Positions 37,876 through 47,064 of a stretch of DNA of 64,000 bases are shown piece by piece (positions within the stretch are counted from its first letter, which is position 1; each line of letters begins with the position of its first letter). The translations under genes and the position numbers were made by a program. The stretch comes from Stomatobaculum sp. F0698 (lineage in GTDB: Bacteria; Bacillota; Clostridia; Lachnospirales; Lachnospiraceae): contig NZ_CP130060.1 in assembly GCF_030644385.1 (NCBI RefSeq), positions 1,178,001 to 1,242,000 of the forward strand, given 5' to 3'. Under the pieces are notes generated by a model, which was not told the DNA's origin, ran no database searches, and worked only from the letters and a program-made list of their open reading frames with translations.

Positions 37876-39610
37876 TTATAATCCAGTTGGCTGCTCGCTC
37901 TCTTGCCTGAATAAACGCAGAATAAATGCCCTCCCGATTGATCAGCTCGCTGTGTTTTCCCGCTTGCACTAATTTACCGTCATCAATCACCAAGATCTGA
38001 TCGGCTTTTCTCACGGTAGTAAGTCTGTGCGCTATGGAAATCACTGTATGTCCTTTGGACAATTCCTCGATAGCCGCTAAAATCTCATGTTCATTTTCGG
38101 GATCAACGGAACTGGTCGCTTCATCCAAAAGAATAATCGAAGCATTTTTAAGTAATGCTCTGGCAATCGAAATCCGTTGCTTTTCTCCGCCGGAAAGGGA
38201 GTTTCCCCCCTCGCCTACCATGGTGTTATATCCCTCGGAAAGTTCCATGATGAAATTGTGGCAGCGCGCTTTTTTTGCGGCCTCCACTACTTCCTCGCGA
38301 CTTGCATGCGGATTTGCAAAACGGATATTATTTTCTATGGTATCCCGGAAAAGATACACGTCCTGAAAAACGAGGGAAAGATTTTTAAGTAAACTCTCCA
38401 CTTTATAATCTCGTAGATCCCTATTTCCCAATTTGATTGTACCGCTGTCCACATCGTAAAAACGGGATATCAAATTGATAATGGTCGTTTTTCCGGAACC
38501 GGAGGGTCCTACAATGGCTGTCTTTGACCCCTGCGGAATCGTAAATGACAGGTCTTTTAAGACCGGTTTTCTTTTGTCGTAGCTAAAGCTCACCTTGTCA
38601 AAGACAATATCTTGATTTTCCACGGTTTCCAAAGTACCGTCACTTATCTCGGGAATATCCAAAACCTCATCCAAATATTGCATATTGGCAGGATTTTTCA
38701 CCATCAGAATTGCCGCATTTTCAAGCTGCTTTAGACCGCCGAAAATCATAAATCCGGCCGCCGAAACGGTGAGCGCCTGAGGTAATAAGACTTCGCCTTT
38801 TGTATAGAGATAGCAGGAAAACAAGGTAACAAGCAAGCTCGATAGATTGATAACAGTAGAAAAAATTCTCGCATAGACAACAAAAACCATCTCAAAATGT
38901 ACTTGAGAAAGCCTGAGCTCCTCAGAAGAATTCTTCAATTTGGAATGCACTTCTTCCACAACTCCGGCATCCGCAAGCGGAAAACTGCGGAGTACGGGAA
39001 TACCGCTGATGCTGTCAACGAGGGCGTCTCCAACTTTGGTAATTGCAGCGTGTTCCCGAGCTATCTCTTTCTTTGCTTGATTTACCATAAGAATTACACA
39101 GAGCCAAATAAGAGCTAAGCAAATTAGAGTTAAAATTCCGATTTTAAAATTTATACCAAACATACCTATCAAAAGGAAAAAAGATATTGAAATACCGGAA
39201 ACAGTAAAGTCTATACTCATTGATGAGTAGTTTTCAAGACTTTTCATGACATTGGTAAAAGCTGACATGATTCTTGAAAGACTCTGTTCTGCAAAGTATC
39301 CCATAGGAGCTTTTTTTAGCCTTTCACCGACTGCAAGTCGGTAATCCTTGAAAATACCAAAGAAAACACCATCGCTGAGACTGCTTTTCGCCCACCCCGT
39401 CAGAAAATTGAAAAGGAAGGAAGCAAACAACACGCCGAAAATCGTCCGAATATGCTTCCCGGTAGTCTCATTCATCCAACCAAATGCAAGGAAGAGCGCG
39501 CAAAAGCCAAACAATATGGACGCATTTTGCAGAAAAATAAGGAACACTCCCGCCCTGAGGCGATTTTTATAGCGCCCTGCCATTTTAAATGACAATCTAA
39601 TAAACTCCAT
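37868..39610 (-). CDS. ABC transporter half-molecule (permease-ATPase), second of pair
   Basis: A 580-residue fused membrane-ATPase protein. Six membrane helices occupy about residues 15-310. The nucleotide domain has GPSGSGKTTIINL, Q-loop VFQDVYLF, signature LSGGEKQRISIARAL, Walker B IILLDEATSSVDPE and AHRLTTV. It lies 3 nt after its partner and would form a heterodimer with it. The pair resembles the exporter-fold proteins used for siderophore import (YbtPQ/IrtAB type) as well as drug exporters, so direction is unresolved. Codon and base use are clearly more AT-rich than the surrounding genes. Confidence 0.85.
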   Translation of the reverse strand: MEFIRLSFKMAGRYKNRLRAGVFLIFLQNASILFGFCALFLAFGWMNETTGKHIRTIFGVLFASFLFNFLTGWAKSSLSDGVFFGIFKDYRLAVGERLKKAPMGYFAEQSLSRIMSAFTNVMKSLENYSSMSIDFTVSGISISFFLLIGMFGINFKIGILTLICLALIWLCVILMVNQAKKEIAREHAAITKVGDALVDSISGIPVLRSFPLADAGVVEEVHSKLKNSSEELRLSQVHFEMVFVVYARIFSTVINLSSLLVTLFSCYLYTKGEVLLPQALTVSAAGFMIFGGLKQLENAAILMVKNPANMQYLDEVLDIPEISDGTLETVENQDIVFDKVSFSYDKRKPVLKDLSFTIPQGSKTAIVGPSGSGKTTIINLISRFYDVDSGTIKLGNRDLRDYKVESLLKNLSLVFQDVYLFRDTIENNIRFANPHASREEVVEAAKKARCHNFIMELSEGYNTMVGEGGNSLSGGEKQRISIARALLKNASIILLDEATSSVDPENEHEILAAIEELSKGHTVISIAHRLTTVRKADQILVIDDGKLVQAGKHSELINREGIYSAFIQARERAANWIINA

Positions 39611-39613
39611 CTC

Positions 39614-41530
39614 TTACTCCTCTCCTAAATATTGTCTCCAAAGACTTGCATAGAGCGGCTCCTGCAACAGCTCATCATGCCTTCCCTTGGCTATGATTTG
39701 GCCTTTATCAATTAAAATGATCTGATGGGCCTGCTTGATGGTATTCAGCCTATGCGCAACGATCACAAGGTTCTTTCCCTTTACGAGATGAGAGATTGCT
39801 TCTTGAATGAGGGCTTCGTTTTCCGGATCAGCGTAAGCGGTCGCTTCGTCTAAAATAATGGTTGAGGCAGGCTTCAGGATGGCTCTGGCAAGGGTTATAC
39901 GTTGGCGTTCACCGCCTGACATCGCGCCACCTGCAACGCCCGCTTTGGTTTCATATCCCCCGGGAAGCGCCATGATGAATTCATGGCAATGAGCAGCTTT
40001 TGCGGCTCTTATGATTTCATCCTCGCTTGCGTCGGGCTTGCCGAGACGAATATTATCCCTGATACTTACATCAAACAGGAAGTTATCTTGAGAAACGAAG
40101 GAAATCTCTTCGGCAAGCTGATGAAAAGGTATTTTCTTTGTATCCACACCGCCAAGAGAAATCACACCTGACGCCGGATCCCAAAAGCCAGCCAAAAGCT
40201 TTGCAATCGTGGATTTTCCTCCGCCGGAGGGACCGACAAGCGCGGTTACTTCTCCCGGCTTCGTTTCAAAGGAGATCTTATGCAACACCTCAGTGCCATC
40301 GTGATAAGAAAAACTTACATCCGTAAATTTAATCCCCTTATTGTTATCGATAGCTGCTCTCTTGTCAGGATCAGGACGCTTTTGGGCAGGCATGTCAAGC
40401 AACTCCTGTATTGAAACCCAGGTATTGGAGGCCATCTGAAAGAGTTCAAAACTCATCATGATTGCCAAGGCCTGCGGAAGAATGGAAATCGGCAGAATAA
40501 GCGATAAGAGCAGGGTTTCTATACCGATTTCACCCTTTCCGTATAAATAAAATGCAAAAGGCATACTCACAATTTGCGGCGTCATCATTGCCGCAGTCAT
40601 CAAGGCTTTGCCCAACCAACTTTGCTTCCACCACTTCATTGTGGAAAAATGATAGAATTTTACTGCATCCGCAAATTTTCCGTAAGAAGCCTTATCTTGT
40701 GCAAACGCTTTGATTACAGGGATTCCGCGAACATATTCAGCACTTCTATCCGCAACATTGGCATAGCTCGACAACCAAACAGCCATCCTACTGCGGTATT
40801 TATGCATCATTGTCGCCATTCCTATAAGAACAACAGGTAGAGGAACGAAAATCGACAATCCTATACGCCAATCCAAGCAAAATAAAATGATCACACAAAG
40901 GATTGGATGTAAAAGACGGCTTGGCAGCTCCGGCATGGTATGAGCTACCCAATCTTCCATATCCGCTACCCGGTCCATAATGATCACCTTGATTTTTCCC
41001 ACGGGATTATCCACCAAGTATCCCATGGGAATTACTTTTAACTTCTCGAATAGCGTCTGCCGAAGCTTTTCCAATATAGAAAAGGACGTCTTATGCGAAA
41101 TAGTTGTGCTGAGGCCGGTAAGCACAAAATAAAGCAGTAACGAGCCCATTGCCAAAAAAGCGTATCGCAGAAGTTCATCAAAACCGATCGAGCTGCCTCC
41201 GGCTCTTTTTATAAGCCATGCGGCAGCGTAAGCGCTAAAGAAATAAGTGGCGAAACTGAAAATCTCTCCGAGGCAAGCAAAAATGACAGAAAGCCGCATT
41301 CTGCCCTTGTACTCCGGAGCAACACTCATGAGTGCTTTGGTTAAACCATCCATGCTGATTTTAGCTTGCTTTTCACTTTGCGCAACATCACTTTCGATCC
41401 GCTGCATAATTTCCTGCGGAACGTCAAGATTCAGACTCTCGATCTCTTTTATTAACGCTTCATCCTTCCCTAGCTTCGTACCGCCCGAAGTACGTTTAAG
41501 CATTTCATCATGATGTTTTTTCTTCTCCAT
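39614..41530 (-). CDS. ABC transporter half-molecule (permease-ATPase), first of pair
   Basis: About 638 residues: a charged cytosolic extension to about residue 80, six membrane helices, and a C-terminal nucleotide domain with GPSGGGKSTIAKL, FVSQDNFLF, MSGGERQRITLARAI and DEATAYADPENE. The last motif, with Ala-Asp where exporters usually have Ser-Val or Ala-Leu, is what I associate with YbtPQ/IrtAB-type siderophore importers. The ATG at 41530 has TGAGGA about 9 nt upstream and is preferred over one at 41545. It follows the TetR gene by about 50 nt, so the three form one operon controlled by that regulator. Confidence 0.85.
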   Translation of the reverse strand: MEKKKHHDEMLKRTSGGTKLGKDEALIKEIESLNLDVPQEIMQRIESDVAQSEKQAKISMDGLTKALMSVAPEYKGRMRLSVIFACLGEIFSFATYFFSAYAAAWLIKRAGGSSIGFDELLRYAFLAMGSLLLYFVLTGLSTTISHKTSFSILEKLRQTLFEKLKVIPMGYLVDNPVGKIKVIIMDRVADMEDWVAHTMPELPSRLLHPILCVIILFCLDWRIGLSIFVPLPVVLIGMATMMHKYRSRMAVWLSSYANVADRSAEYVRGIPVIKAFAQDKASYGKFADAVKFYHFSTMKWWKQSWLGKALMTAAMMTPQIVSMPFAFYLYGKGEIGIETLLLSLILPISILPQALAIMMSFELFQMASNTWVSIQELLDMPAQKRPDPDKRAAIDNNKGIKFTDVSFSYHDGTEVLHKISFETKPGEVTALVGPSGGGKSTIAKLLAGFWDPASGVISLGGVDTKKIPFHQLAEEISFVSQDNFLFDVSIRDNIRLGKPDASEDEIIRAAKAAHCHEFIMALPGGYETKAGVAGGAMSGGERQRITLARAILKPASTIILDEATAYADPENEALIQEAISHLVKGKNLVIVAHRLNTIKQAHQIILIDKGQIIAKGRHDELLQEPLYASLWRQYLGEE

Positions 41531-41578
41531 ATAATTTATCCTCATGTTTTAGTTTTAGCTAACTTACAATCAAAAAAA

Positions 41579-42184
41579 TTATTTGATTTTGCCTTTATCA
41601 TAACCATCAATAAACAGCTTTACTGTATTCAGAAAGAACTCTCTGTTCCTCACAAAGCTATCCCTTGCTCCATCCAGAATTTCACATCCTAGCACAATCG
41701 TGTTCATAAGAAATATCAAAAAGTCGTTGCGAAAATACTTGTATACATCCTCTCTTGCCTCTTTCACTCCGCTGTAGCTCGCTTTTAAGGATTCCTCAAC
41801 CAAGATCGGGAACAAAGCTCTCAACTCTTCATTGTTTTTCATCGATTGTAGATATATGGCATATACGCTCATAAGCTCACTTTCACCGAGCATTTTATCG
41901 ACAATCATCTGTGCCACTGCATTTCCGTCCAGTTCTCCCGAATAGGACGATAAAAATTCATTTATTTTCTCAATCCGATAAGCCATGCCCTCCCGCATTA
42001 GATCATGTAATATTTCTACCTTGTTTTTGTAATGGTAATATACACCTCCTCTTGAAAGGGATGTTTCGGTGATAATATCCTCCATTACCGTGTCGGCAAA
42101 TCCTTTGCTCAAAAAGACCTTTCTAGCCGCATCTAAAATCTCTTTTTTCCTGATTTGACCGGCTTTCTGTTTTTTCTCTTCCAA
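41579..42184 (-). CDS. TetR-family transcriptional regulator
   Basis: A 201-residue repressor with the classic N-terminal helix-turn-helix: IRKKEILDAARKVFLSKGF, then TVMEDIITETSLSRGGVYYHYKNKVEIL. The C-terminal ligand domain is variable and gives no ligand. The frame is open upstream, but the likely start is a TTG at 42184 (LEEKKQKAGQ), preceded by AGGAG, because the longer form would cover the promoter and operator. A 24-bp palindrome lies 25 nt upstream at the transcription start. It probably represses itself and the two ABC genes. AT-rich like them. Confidence 0.88.
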   Translation of the reverse strand: MEEKKQKAGQIRKKEILDAARKVFLSKGFADTVMEDIITETSLSRGGVYYHYKNKVEILHDLMREGMAYRIEKINEFLSSYSGELDGNAVAQMIVDKMLGESELMSVYAIYLQSMKNNEELRALFPILVEESLKASYSGVKEAREDVYKYFRNDFLIFLMNTIVLGCEILDGARDSFVRNREFFLNTVKLFIDGYDKGKIK

Positions 42185-42208
42185 AAATAGATTTCTCCTC
42201 GTAGTAAA

Positions 42209-42232
42209 AAAACCGACAACTTTGTCGGTTTT
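42209..42232 (-). promoter_or_regulatory. palindromic operator, probably bound by the adjacent TetR regulator
   Basis: Perfect inverted repeat with 11-nt arms AAAACCGACAA and TTGTCGGTTTT around a 2-nt centre. It begins right after the -10 box, so a bound repressor would block initiation. Being followed by a T-run on the minus strand it could also fold as a small hairpin, but its position fits an operator better. Confidence 0.7.
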
Positions 42233-42261
42233 ATTGTAACACCAAGTTTTGTTAGAATCAA
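42233..42261 (-). promoter_or_regulatory. promoter of the TetR-ABC operon
   Basis: Minus-strand -35 TTGATT (42256-42261), 17-bp spacer, -10 TACAAT (42233-42238), immediately followed by the palindromic operator. Confidence 0.7.
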
Positions 42262-42306
42262 CTAATATCCACATGTTTACTCTATTATCCTGAAATCAAA
42301 AAAGAG

Positions 42307-42341
42307 AAAAGGGACGGCAGAGCCACTCTGCCGTCCTTTTG
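42307..42341 (-). terminator. terminator of the flotillin gene
   Basis: Perfect 11-bp stem (42312-42322 with 42326-42336, GGACGGCAGAG against CTCTGCCGTCC), flanked by A- and T-runs, 54 nt after the flotillin stop. Its stem sequence resembles the GC part of the hairpin at 37439-37484. Confidence 0.85.
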
Positions 42342-42394
42342 CTTTAGGCTACACGGACTTTGAATCCGCTGACGTATTTTTTATCGTTACACTG

Positions 42395-44044
42395 TCAGTG
42401 TGCCTTTCTGTCGTGGTGCTTGTCGGGCGGATTTGTATCCTCCGCCTGTGCTACCGTCTGCTGCGTGGCTTCCGCTGCTGCAGCCTGCTGTGAAGGCGCG
42501 GTTTCCGTCGGTGTAACCCTCGCTTCTCCTGCGCACACATTCGCGTGCTCCAGACCGGTCACGTTGAGGTTCCGGTTCACCTTTGCGTCATAGGTGCCCG
42601 CGCGCATAATCTCGCCGAGATCGATGCCGGTGGTCTCCTTCATCGACTCAAAGAGCTTGCCCATGACAACGGGAACATTCGAAGCAAGCTGCGACACGCC
42701 GTTCTCATTGCTGCCGCTGCCGCCGATGATCGTAATTTTATCGATCTGTGCGAGCGGCTTCGCAATCTCACTTGCAATGTCCGGAAGCACTTTGATGAGC
42801 ATCTCCGCCATTGCGGCATTGTTGTACTTCTGGTAAGCCTCGGCCTTCTTTTCCATGGCCTCAGCTTCCGCAAGACCCACAGCTCTTCTCGCCTCTGCCT
42901 CCGCCTTACCGCGCAGGGCAATACCGCTTGCCTCCGCTTCGTACTTCGCGCGGATACCGCTTGCCTCCTGCTCCGCAGCGTACTTTGCAGCCTCTGCGAC
43001 AGCCTTTCTCGCCTCTGCCTCGCGCTCCTGCTCGTACTTTCTCGCCTCCGCCTCTCTCTGGCGCTTTGCGAGTTCAGCGGCAGCCGCCTGCTCCACACGG
43101 TACTTCTCGGCATCGGCCTTCTTGTTGATTTCGGCGTCGAGGGCCTGCTGCATGACCGCGACTTCCTGCTTCTTCAGCTCGGAGTCGCGCTCTGCTTTTG
43201 CAATCGCGGCATTGACCGTGGCAATCTGGATATTCTTCTCTTGCGCCTGCTTCTGAATCTCGTAAGCTGCATCCGCCTCTGCCTTCTTCGTATCGGAAAT
43301 GACCTTCAGTTCCGACTGACGAATCGCGAGTTCGTTGTTCTTCTGCGCAATCTCGGTGTCTGCCTGTACACGCGCATCGTTTGCGGCCTTGTTTGCCTCA
43401 GCCTGCGCAATCGCAACGTCTCGGTCCGCCTGCGCCTTCGCAATCGCGGCGTCCTTCTTAATCTTTGAAGTGTTGTCCGCACCGAGGTCGTTAATGAGGC
43501 CCTTCTCATCCGTCACATTTTGAATATTGCAGGAGAGAATCTCGATGCCGAGCTTCTCCATATCCGCAGCCGCCTTCATCATCACCTGATCCGAGAAGGA
43601 ATCGCGGTTCGTGTTGATGTCCTTTAAGGTCAGCGTGCCGATGATCTCACGCATGTTACCCTGGAGGGAGTCCTGAAGGTCCATCGCAATCTGCTCGGGT
43701 TTCTTATTCAGAAAGTTGCGAGACGCCTTTTCAATGCCCTTGCTGTCCGGCGCAATTCGCACCTTAGCGACCGCATCGACATTGACATTGATGAAATCCG
43801 TCGTGGGCACCGACTGCTCGGTCTTGATATCGACCGTCATCTGGCCGAGGTAAAGGACATCGAGACGCTCGAGGAGCGGAATTTTAACACCTGCCCGTCC
43901 GATTAAAATCTTCGGCGTCTTACGGTACCCCGAGATGATGAATGCCTTGTCCGGCGGTGCCTTGACATAACCGGAAAGTATGATGCCCAGAAAGAAAACG
44001 GCGAGGATAACGGGAACAAGGGTGCGAAGCAATGCAAGATCCAT
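42395..44044 (-). CDS. flotillin-like SPFH/band-7 membrane scaffold protein
   Basis: A 549-residue flotillin (FloA/FloT/YqiK type) that organises ordered membrane microdomains. One N-terminal membrane helix (residues 8-27) precedes the SPFH domain (about 30-200), followed by a very long Ala/Glu/Lys/Gln-rich coiled coil to about 430 and a C-terminal part ending in a polar tail NPPDKHHDRKAH. AAGGAGG precedes the ATG. An NfeD partner, usual for many flotillins, is absent here. It follows purA by 53 nt and ends in a strong terminator. Confidence 0.9.
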   Translation of the reverse strand: MDLALLRTLVPVILAVFFLGIILSGYVKAPPDKAFIISGYRKTPKILIGRAGVKIPLLERLDVLYLGQMTVDIKTEQSVPTTDFINVNVDAVAKVRIAPDSKGIEKASRNFLNKKPEQIAMDLQDSLQGNMREIIGTLTLKDINTNRDSFSDQVMMKAAADMEKLGIEILSCNIQNVTDEKGLINDLGADNTSKIKKDAAIAKAQADRDVAIAQAEANKAANDARVQADTEIAQKNNELAIRQSELKVISDTKKAEADAAYEIQKQAQEKNIQIATVNAAIAKAERDSELKKQEVAVMQQALDAEINKKADAEKYRVEQAAAAELAKRQREAEARKYEQEREAEARKAVAEAAKYAAEQEASGIRAKYEAEASGIALRGKAEAEARRAVGLAEAEAMEKKAEAYQKYNNAAMAEMLIKVLPDIASEIAKPLAQIDKITIIGGSGSNENGVSQLASNVPVVMGKLFESMKETTGIDLGEIMRAGTYDAKVNRNLNVTGLEHANVCAGEARVTPTETAPSQQAAAAEATQQTVAQAEDTNPPDKHHDRKAH

Positions 44045-44097
44045 GACAAAATCCTCCTTTTCTCAAACGACTATGCCATTGCCACAAAGTTCTTTTC

Positions 44098-45384
44098 TTA
44101 CTTCTTGCGGTGAATCAGTTCCTCTCGGCCCGGTCCGTTCGAGACCATCGTAATCGGCACGCCGATCTGCTTCTCGATGAACTCGACATAGTTCCGGCAG
44201 TTCTCCGGGAGTTCCTCATAGCGCGTGATGCCGCGAATATCCTGCTTCCAGCCCGGCAGCACCGTAAGCACCGGCTTGCAGCGCTTTAAGAGCGGGGTCA
44301 CCGGGAAGTAGTCTATGACCTTTCCATCCAGCTCGTAACCCGTGCAGACCGGAATCTCGTCGAGATAGCCGAGTGCATCCAAAACCGTGAGCGCAACCTC
44401 GGTGCTGCCCTGAACGCGGCAGCCGTAGCGGGTTGCGACCGCATCAAACCAGCCGACGCGGCGCGGTCTTCCGGTGGTCGCACCGTACTCGCCCTTATCG
44501 CCGCCGCGCTTTCTGAGCTCCTCTGCCTCGGTCTCGTCGAGAATCTCGGAGACAAACTCACCTGCGCCGACCGAACTCGAGTAAGCCTTGGTGACCGTCA
44601 CAATGTCCTTTAACTCATAGGGCGGGAAGCCTGCTCCGACCGCCGCAAAAGCAGCCGTCGTATGAGAACTCGTGACCATGGGGTAAATGCCCTGATCCGG
44701 GTCCTTGAGCGAGCCGAGCTGGCCCTCGACGAGGACGGTTTTGCCCGCGTGCAGTGCCTCGGTGAGGAAAGCGCCCGTATCCGCGAGATAGGGAGCAATC
44801 GCCTCGCGGTACTCCGCCAAGGTCTGCATAATCTCATCCGCCTTCAGCGGCTCTTGATGATAGAGATGCACAAAGAGCGCATTCTTAATGGTGCAGATGT
44901 TCTCTACCTTCTCGCGAAGCGCCGCCTCATCGAAGAGTTCTGCCGCCTGAATGCCGATTTTCGCGTACTTATCCGAGTAAAAGGGCGCGATACCGGACTT
45001 CGTGGAACCGAAGGCCTTGCCCGCGAGTCTCGCCTCCTCGTAGCTGTCCTGCAGAATGTGATAGGGCATCAATAGCTGCACGCGGTCGGAGACCAGAACC
45101 TTCGGGGCCGGCACGCCCTGTTCCTCGATGCTCGCGAGTTCCTTCACAAACGAGGGGATGTGGAAGGCAACACCGTTGCCGATGACGTTGGTGGTGCGCT
45201 CCGAGAATACACCGGAGGGCAGAAGGTGAAGCGCAAATCTGCCGTAGTGGTTGATAATCGTGTGTCCCGCATTTGCACCGCCCTGGTAGCGGACCACAAT
45301 GTCCGCATCCTGTGCGAGCACGTCCGTAATCTTACCCTTACCTTCGTCGCCCCAGTTGGCGCCGACAATTGCTTTGACTGACAT
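44098..45384 (-). CDS. purA: adenylosuccinate synthetase
   Basis: GTP-dependent first committed step from IMP to AMP, making adenylosuccinate. The 428-residue protein has the N-terminal GTP/IMP motif GANWGDEGKGKITD (catalytic Asp), GGANAGHTI (catalytic His), and the later TTGRPRRVGWFD loop. It lies 24 nt after purB, the next enzyme in the pathway, so both steps to AMP are in one unit. Confidence 0.97.
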   Translation of the reverse strand: MSVKAIVGANWGDEGKGKITDVLAQDADIVVRYQGGANAGHTIINHYGRFALHLLPSGVFSERTTNVIGNGVAFHIPSFVKELASIEEQGVPAPKVLVSDRVQLLMPYHILQDSYEEARLAGKAFGSTKSGIAPFYSDKYAKIGIQAAELFDEAALREKVENICTIKNALFVHLYHQEPLKADEIMQTLAEYREAIAPYLADTGAFLTEALHAGKTVLVEGQLGSLKDPDQGIYPMVTSSHTTAAFAAVGAGFPPYELKDIVTVTKAYSSSVGAGEFVSEILDETEAEELRKRGGDKGEYGATTGRPRRVGWFDAVATRYGCRVQGSTEVALTVLDALGYLDEIPVCTGYELDGKVIDYFPVTPLLKRCKPVLTVLPGWKQDIRGITRYEELPENCRNYVEFIEKQIGVPITMVSNGPGREELIHRKK

Positions 45385-45408
45385 AATCTTCTCCTCTCTC
45401 CGAAAGCC

Positions 45409-46848
45409 TTAGACCTGAATCTCTGCCTTTTCGCCGAGCTCGCCCTGATTTTCCGCGAGCAAGGGCTTGACCACCTCGCGGAGATAGTCCGTGACCTGCT
45501 CCGCACTTCTGCCGGTATAGCGCTCCGGCTGCATGGTCTTCTCGAGGTCCTCCAGATTCAGGCGGAAGGAAGGATCGGCCGCAATCAGCGCGAGGAGGTC
45601 GTTGTCCTTGCCCTCTGCCTTGACGTGCTGACCCGCAATCATCGAGAGTTCGCGTATCTTCTCGTGCAGTTCCTGGCGATCGCCGCCCGCCTTGACCGCA
45701 TCCATCATGATGTTCTCGGTCGCCATGAACGGAAGCTCTGCCATGAGGCGCTTCTCAATGACCTTCGGGTAGACCACGAGGCCATCCACGACGTTCATAT
45801 ACAGGCGAAGAATGCCGTCGACCGCGAGGAAGCCCTCCGGAATCGAGAGACGCTTGTTCGCGGAGTCGTCGAGCGTACGCTCGAACCACTGGGTGCTCGC
45901 GACGAGCATCGGGTTCATCACATCGCTCATCACATAGTTTGCGAGGCTCGCCATGCGCTCGCAGCGCATGGGGTTACGCTTGTAGGCCATAGCCGAGGAG
46001 CCGATCTGGCTCTTCTCAAAGGGCTCCTCAACCTCCTTTAGGTGCTGCAGGAGACGGATGTCATTCGAGAACTTGTGCGCGCTCTGCGCAATCCCCGCGA
46101 GTACATTCAGAACGCGGGTGTCAATCTTCCGCGAGTAGGTCTGTCCGGATACCGGGACACAGGCCGCAAAGCCCATCTTCTCCGCAATCATCGGATCGAT
46201 CTTTTTAATCTTCTCTTCGTCGCCCTCAAAGAGCTCCTTGAACGAAGCCTGCGTGCCCGTGGTGCCCTTGCAGCCGAGCAATTTCATGTTCGCGAGCACA
46301 TGGTCCAGATCCTCGAGATCCAGAAGGAGCTCGTTCATCCAGAGCGTGGCGCGCTTTCCGACCGTGGTCGGCTGTGCCGGCTGGAAGTGGGTAAAGGCGA
46401 GGGTCGGAAGGTTCTTATACTTCTCCGCGAAGTTTGCGAGCTCCGCAACGACATTCAGGAGTTCGCGGCGCACAATGCGGAGTCCCTCCGTCATGAGAAT
46501 GATATCTGTGTTATCGCCCACATAGCAGCTGGTTGCACCGAGGTGGATGATGCCCTTTGCGCTCGGGCACTGCGTGCCGTAGGCATAGACATGGCTCATC
46601 ACATCGTGACGCACTTCTCGCTCTCTCGCCTCGGCGACTTCGTAGTTGATATCCTCGGCATGCGCCTTTAATTCCGCAATCTGCTCCTCCGTAATCGGAA
46701 GTCCGAGTTCCCTCTCTGTCTCTGCGAGTGCAATCCAGAGTTTTCTCCAGGTGCGAAACTTCTTCTCCGGTGAAAACAAATACTGCATCTCCGCCGAGGC
46801 ATAGCGCTCGGAGAGCGGACTCAGGTATTTATTGTATTCTTTTTGCAT
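45409..46848 (-). CDS. purB: adenylosuccinate lyase
   Basis: Splits fumarate from adenylosuccinate and also from SAICAR in de novo purine synthesis. The 479-residue protein carries the fumarase-superfamily signature SSAMAYKRNPMRCERM near residue 295 and TSCYVGDNTDI and TLAFTHFQPAQPTT upstream. AAGGAG lies 7-8 nt before the ATG at 46848. It precedes purA. No purine riboswitch was recognised in the 216-nt leader. Confidence 0.97.
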   Translation of the reverse strand: MQKEYNKYLSPLSERYASAEMQYLFSPEKKFRTWRKLWIALAETERELGLPITEEQIAELKAHAEDINYEVAEAREREVRHDVMSHVYAYGTQCPSAKGIIHLGATSCYVGDNTDIILMTEGLRIVRRELLNVVAELANFAEKYKNLPTLAFTHFQPAQPTTVGKRATLWMNELLLDLEDLDHVLANMKLLGCKGTTGTQASFKELFEGDEEKIKKIDPMIAEKMGFAACVPVSGQTYSRKIDTRVLNVLAGIAQSAHKFSNDIRLLQHLKEVEEPFEKSQIGSSAMAYKRNPMRCERMASLANYVMSDVMNPMLVASTQWFERTLDDSANKRLSIPEGFLAVDGILRLYMNVVDGLVVYPKVIEKRLMAELPFMATENIMMDAVKAGGDRQELHEKIRELSMIAGQHVKAEGKDNDLLALIAADPSFRLNLEDLEKTMQPERYTGRSAEQVTDYLREVVKPLLAENQGELGEKAEIQV

Positions 46849-47064
46849 ATGCGGTCTCCTTCTTGTTCCGATTGGCAGACTACTCCAATTTCCATAAACA
46901 GTATATATTTTAGCACGAATACAGGCTTAACTCCAGTCCCACTGCATACAGGAAACATGCTCCGAAGCGAAACAGAATCTCCGGTATTTCGCAACCACGA
47001 TATCACAAGCGGACGCCGCATCCGAACGAAGATGGACTGTATACTCTTCGACGCTATCAAGGAC
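46849..47064. other. intergenic region between hydF and purB
   Basis: 216 bases without a credible gene. The purB-proximal 70 bases carry the ribosome site and an extended -10 promoter. The remaining part shows no hairpin terminator for hydF and no conserved aptamer that I recognise; a short ORF here (46821-47060, minus) crosses the promoter and lacks coding character. Confidence 0.5.
46907..46915 (-). promoter_or_regulatory. extended -10 promoter for purB-purA
   Basis: Minus-strand TGC-TAAAAT (46907-46915), an extended -10 element without a good -35 hexamer. Predicted start about 50 nt before the purB ATG. Confidence 0.4.

Noticed and set aside
42209..42232. Palindrome read as a terminator
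   Set aside because: It is followed by T residues, but it lies between the -10 box and the TetR start codon with no upstream gene on that strand, so an operator fits better.
46821..47060. Minus-strand ORF of 79 residues ahead of purB
   Set aside because: Covers the purB promoter and ribosome site, overlaps the purB start, and has no coding character.
46849..47064. Purine riboswitch upstream of purB-purA
   Set aside because: No purine aptamer core or expression-platform hairpin could be recognised; only an extended -10 promoter and ribosome site.
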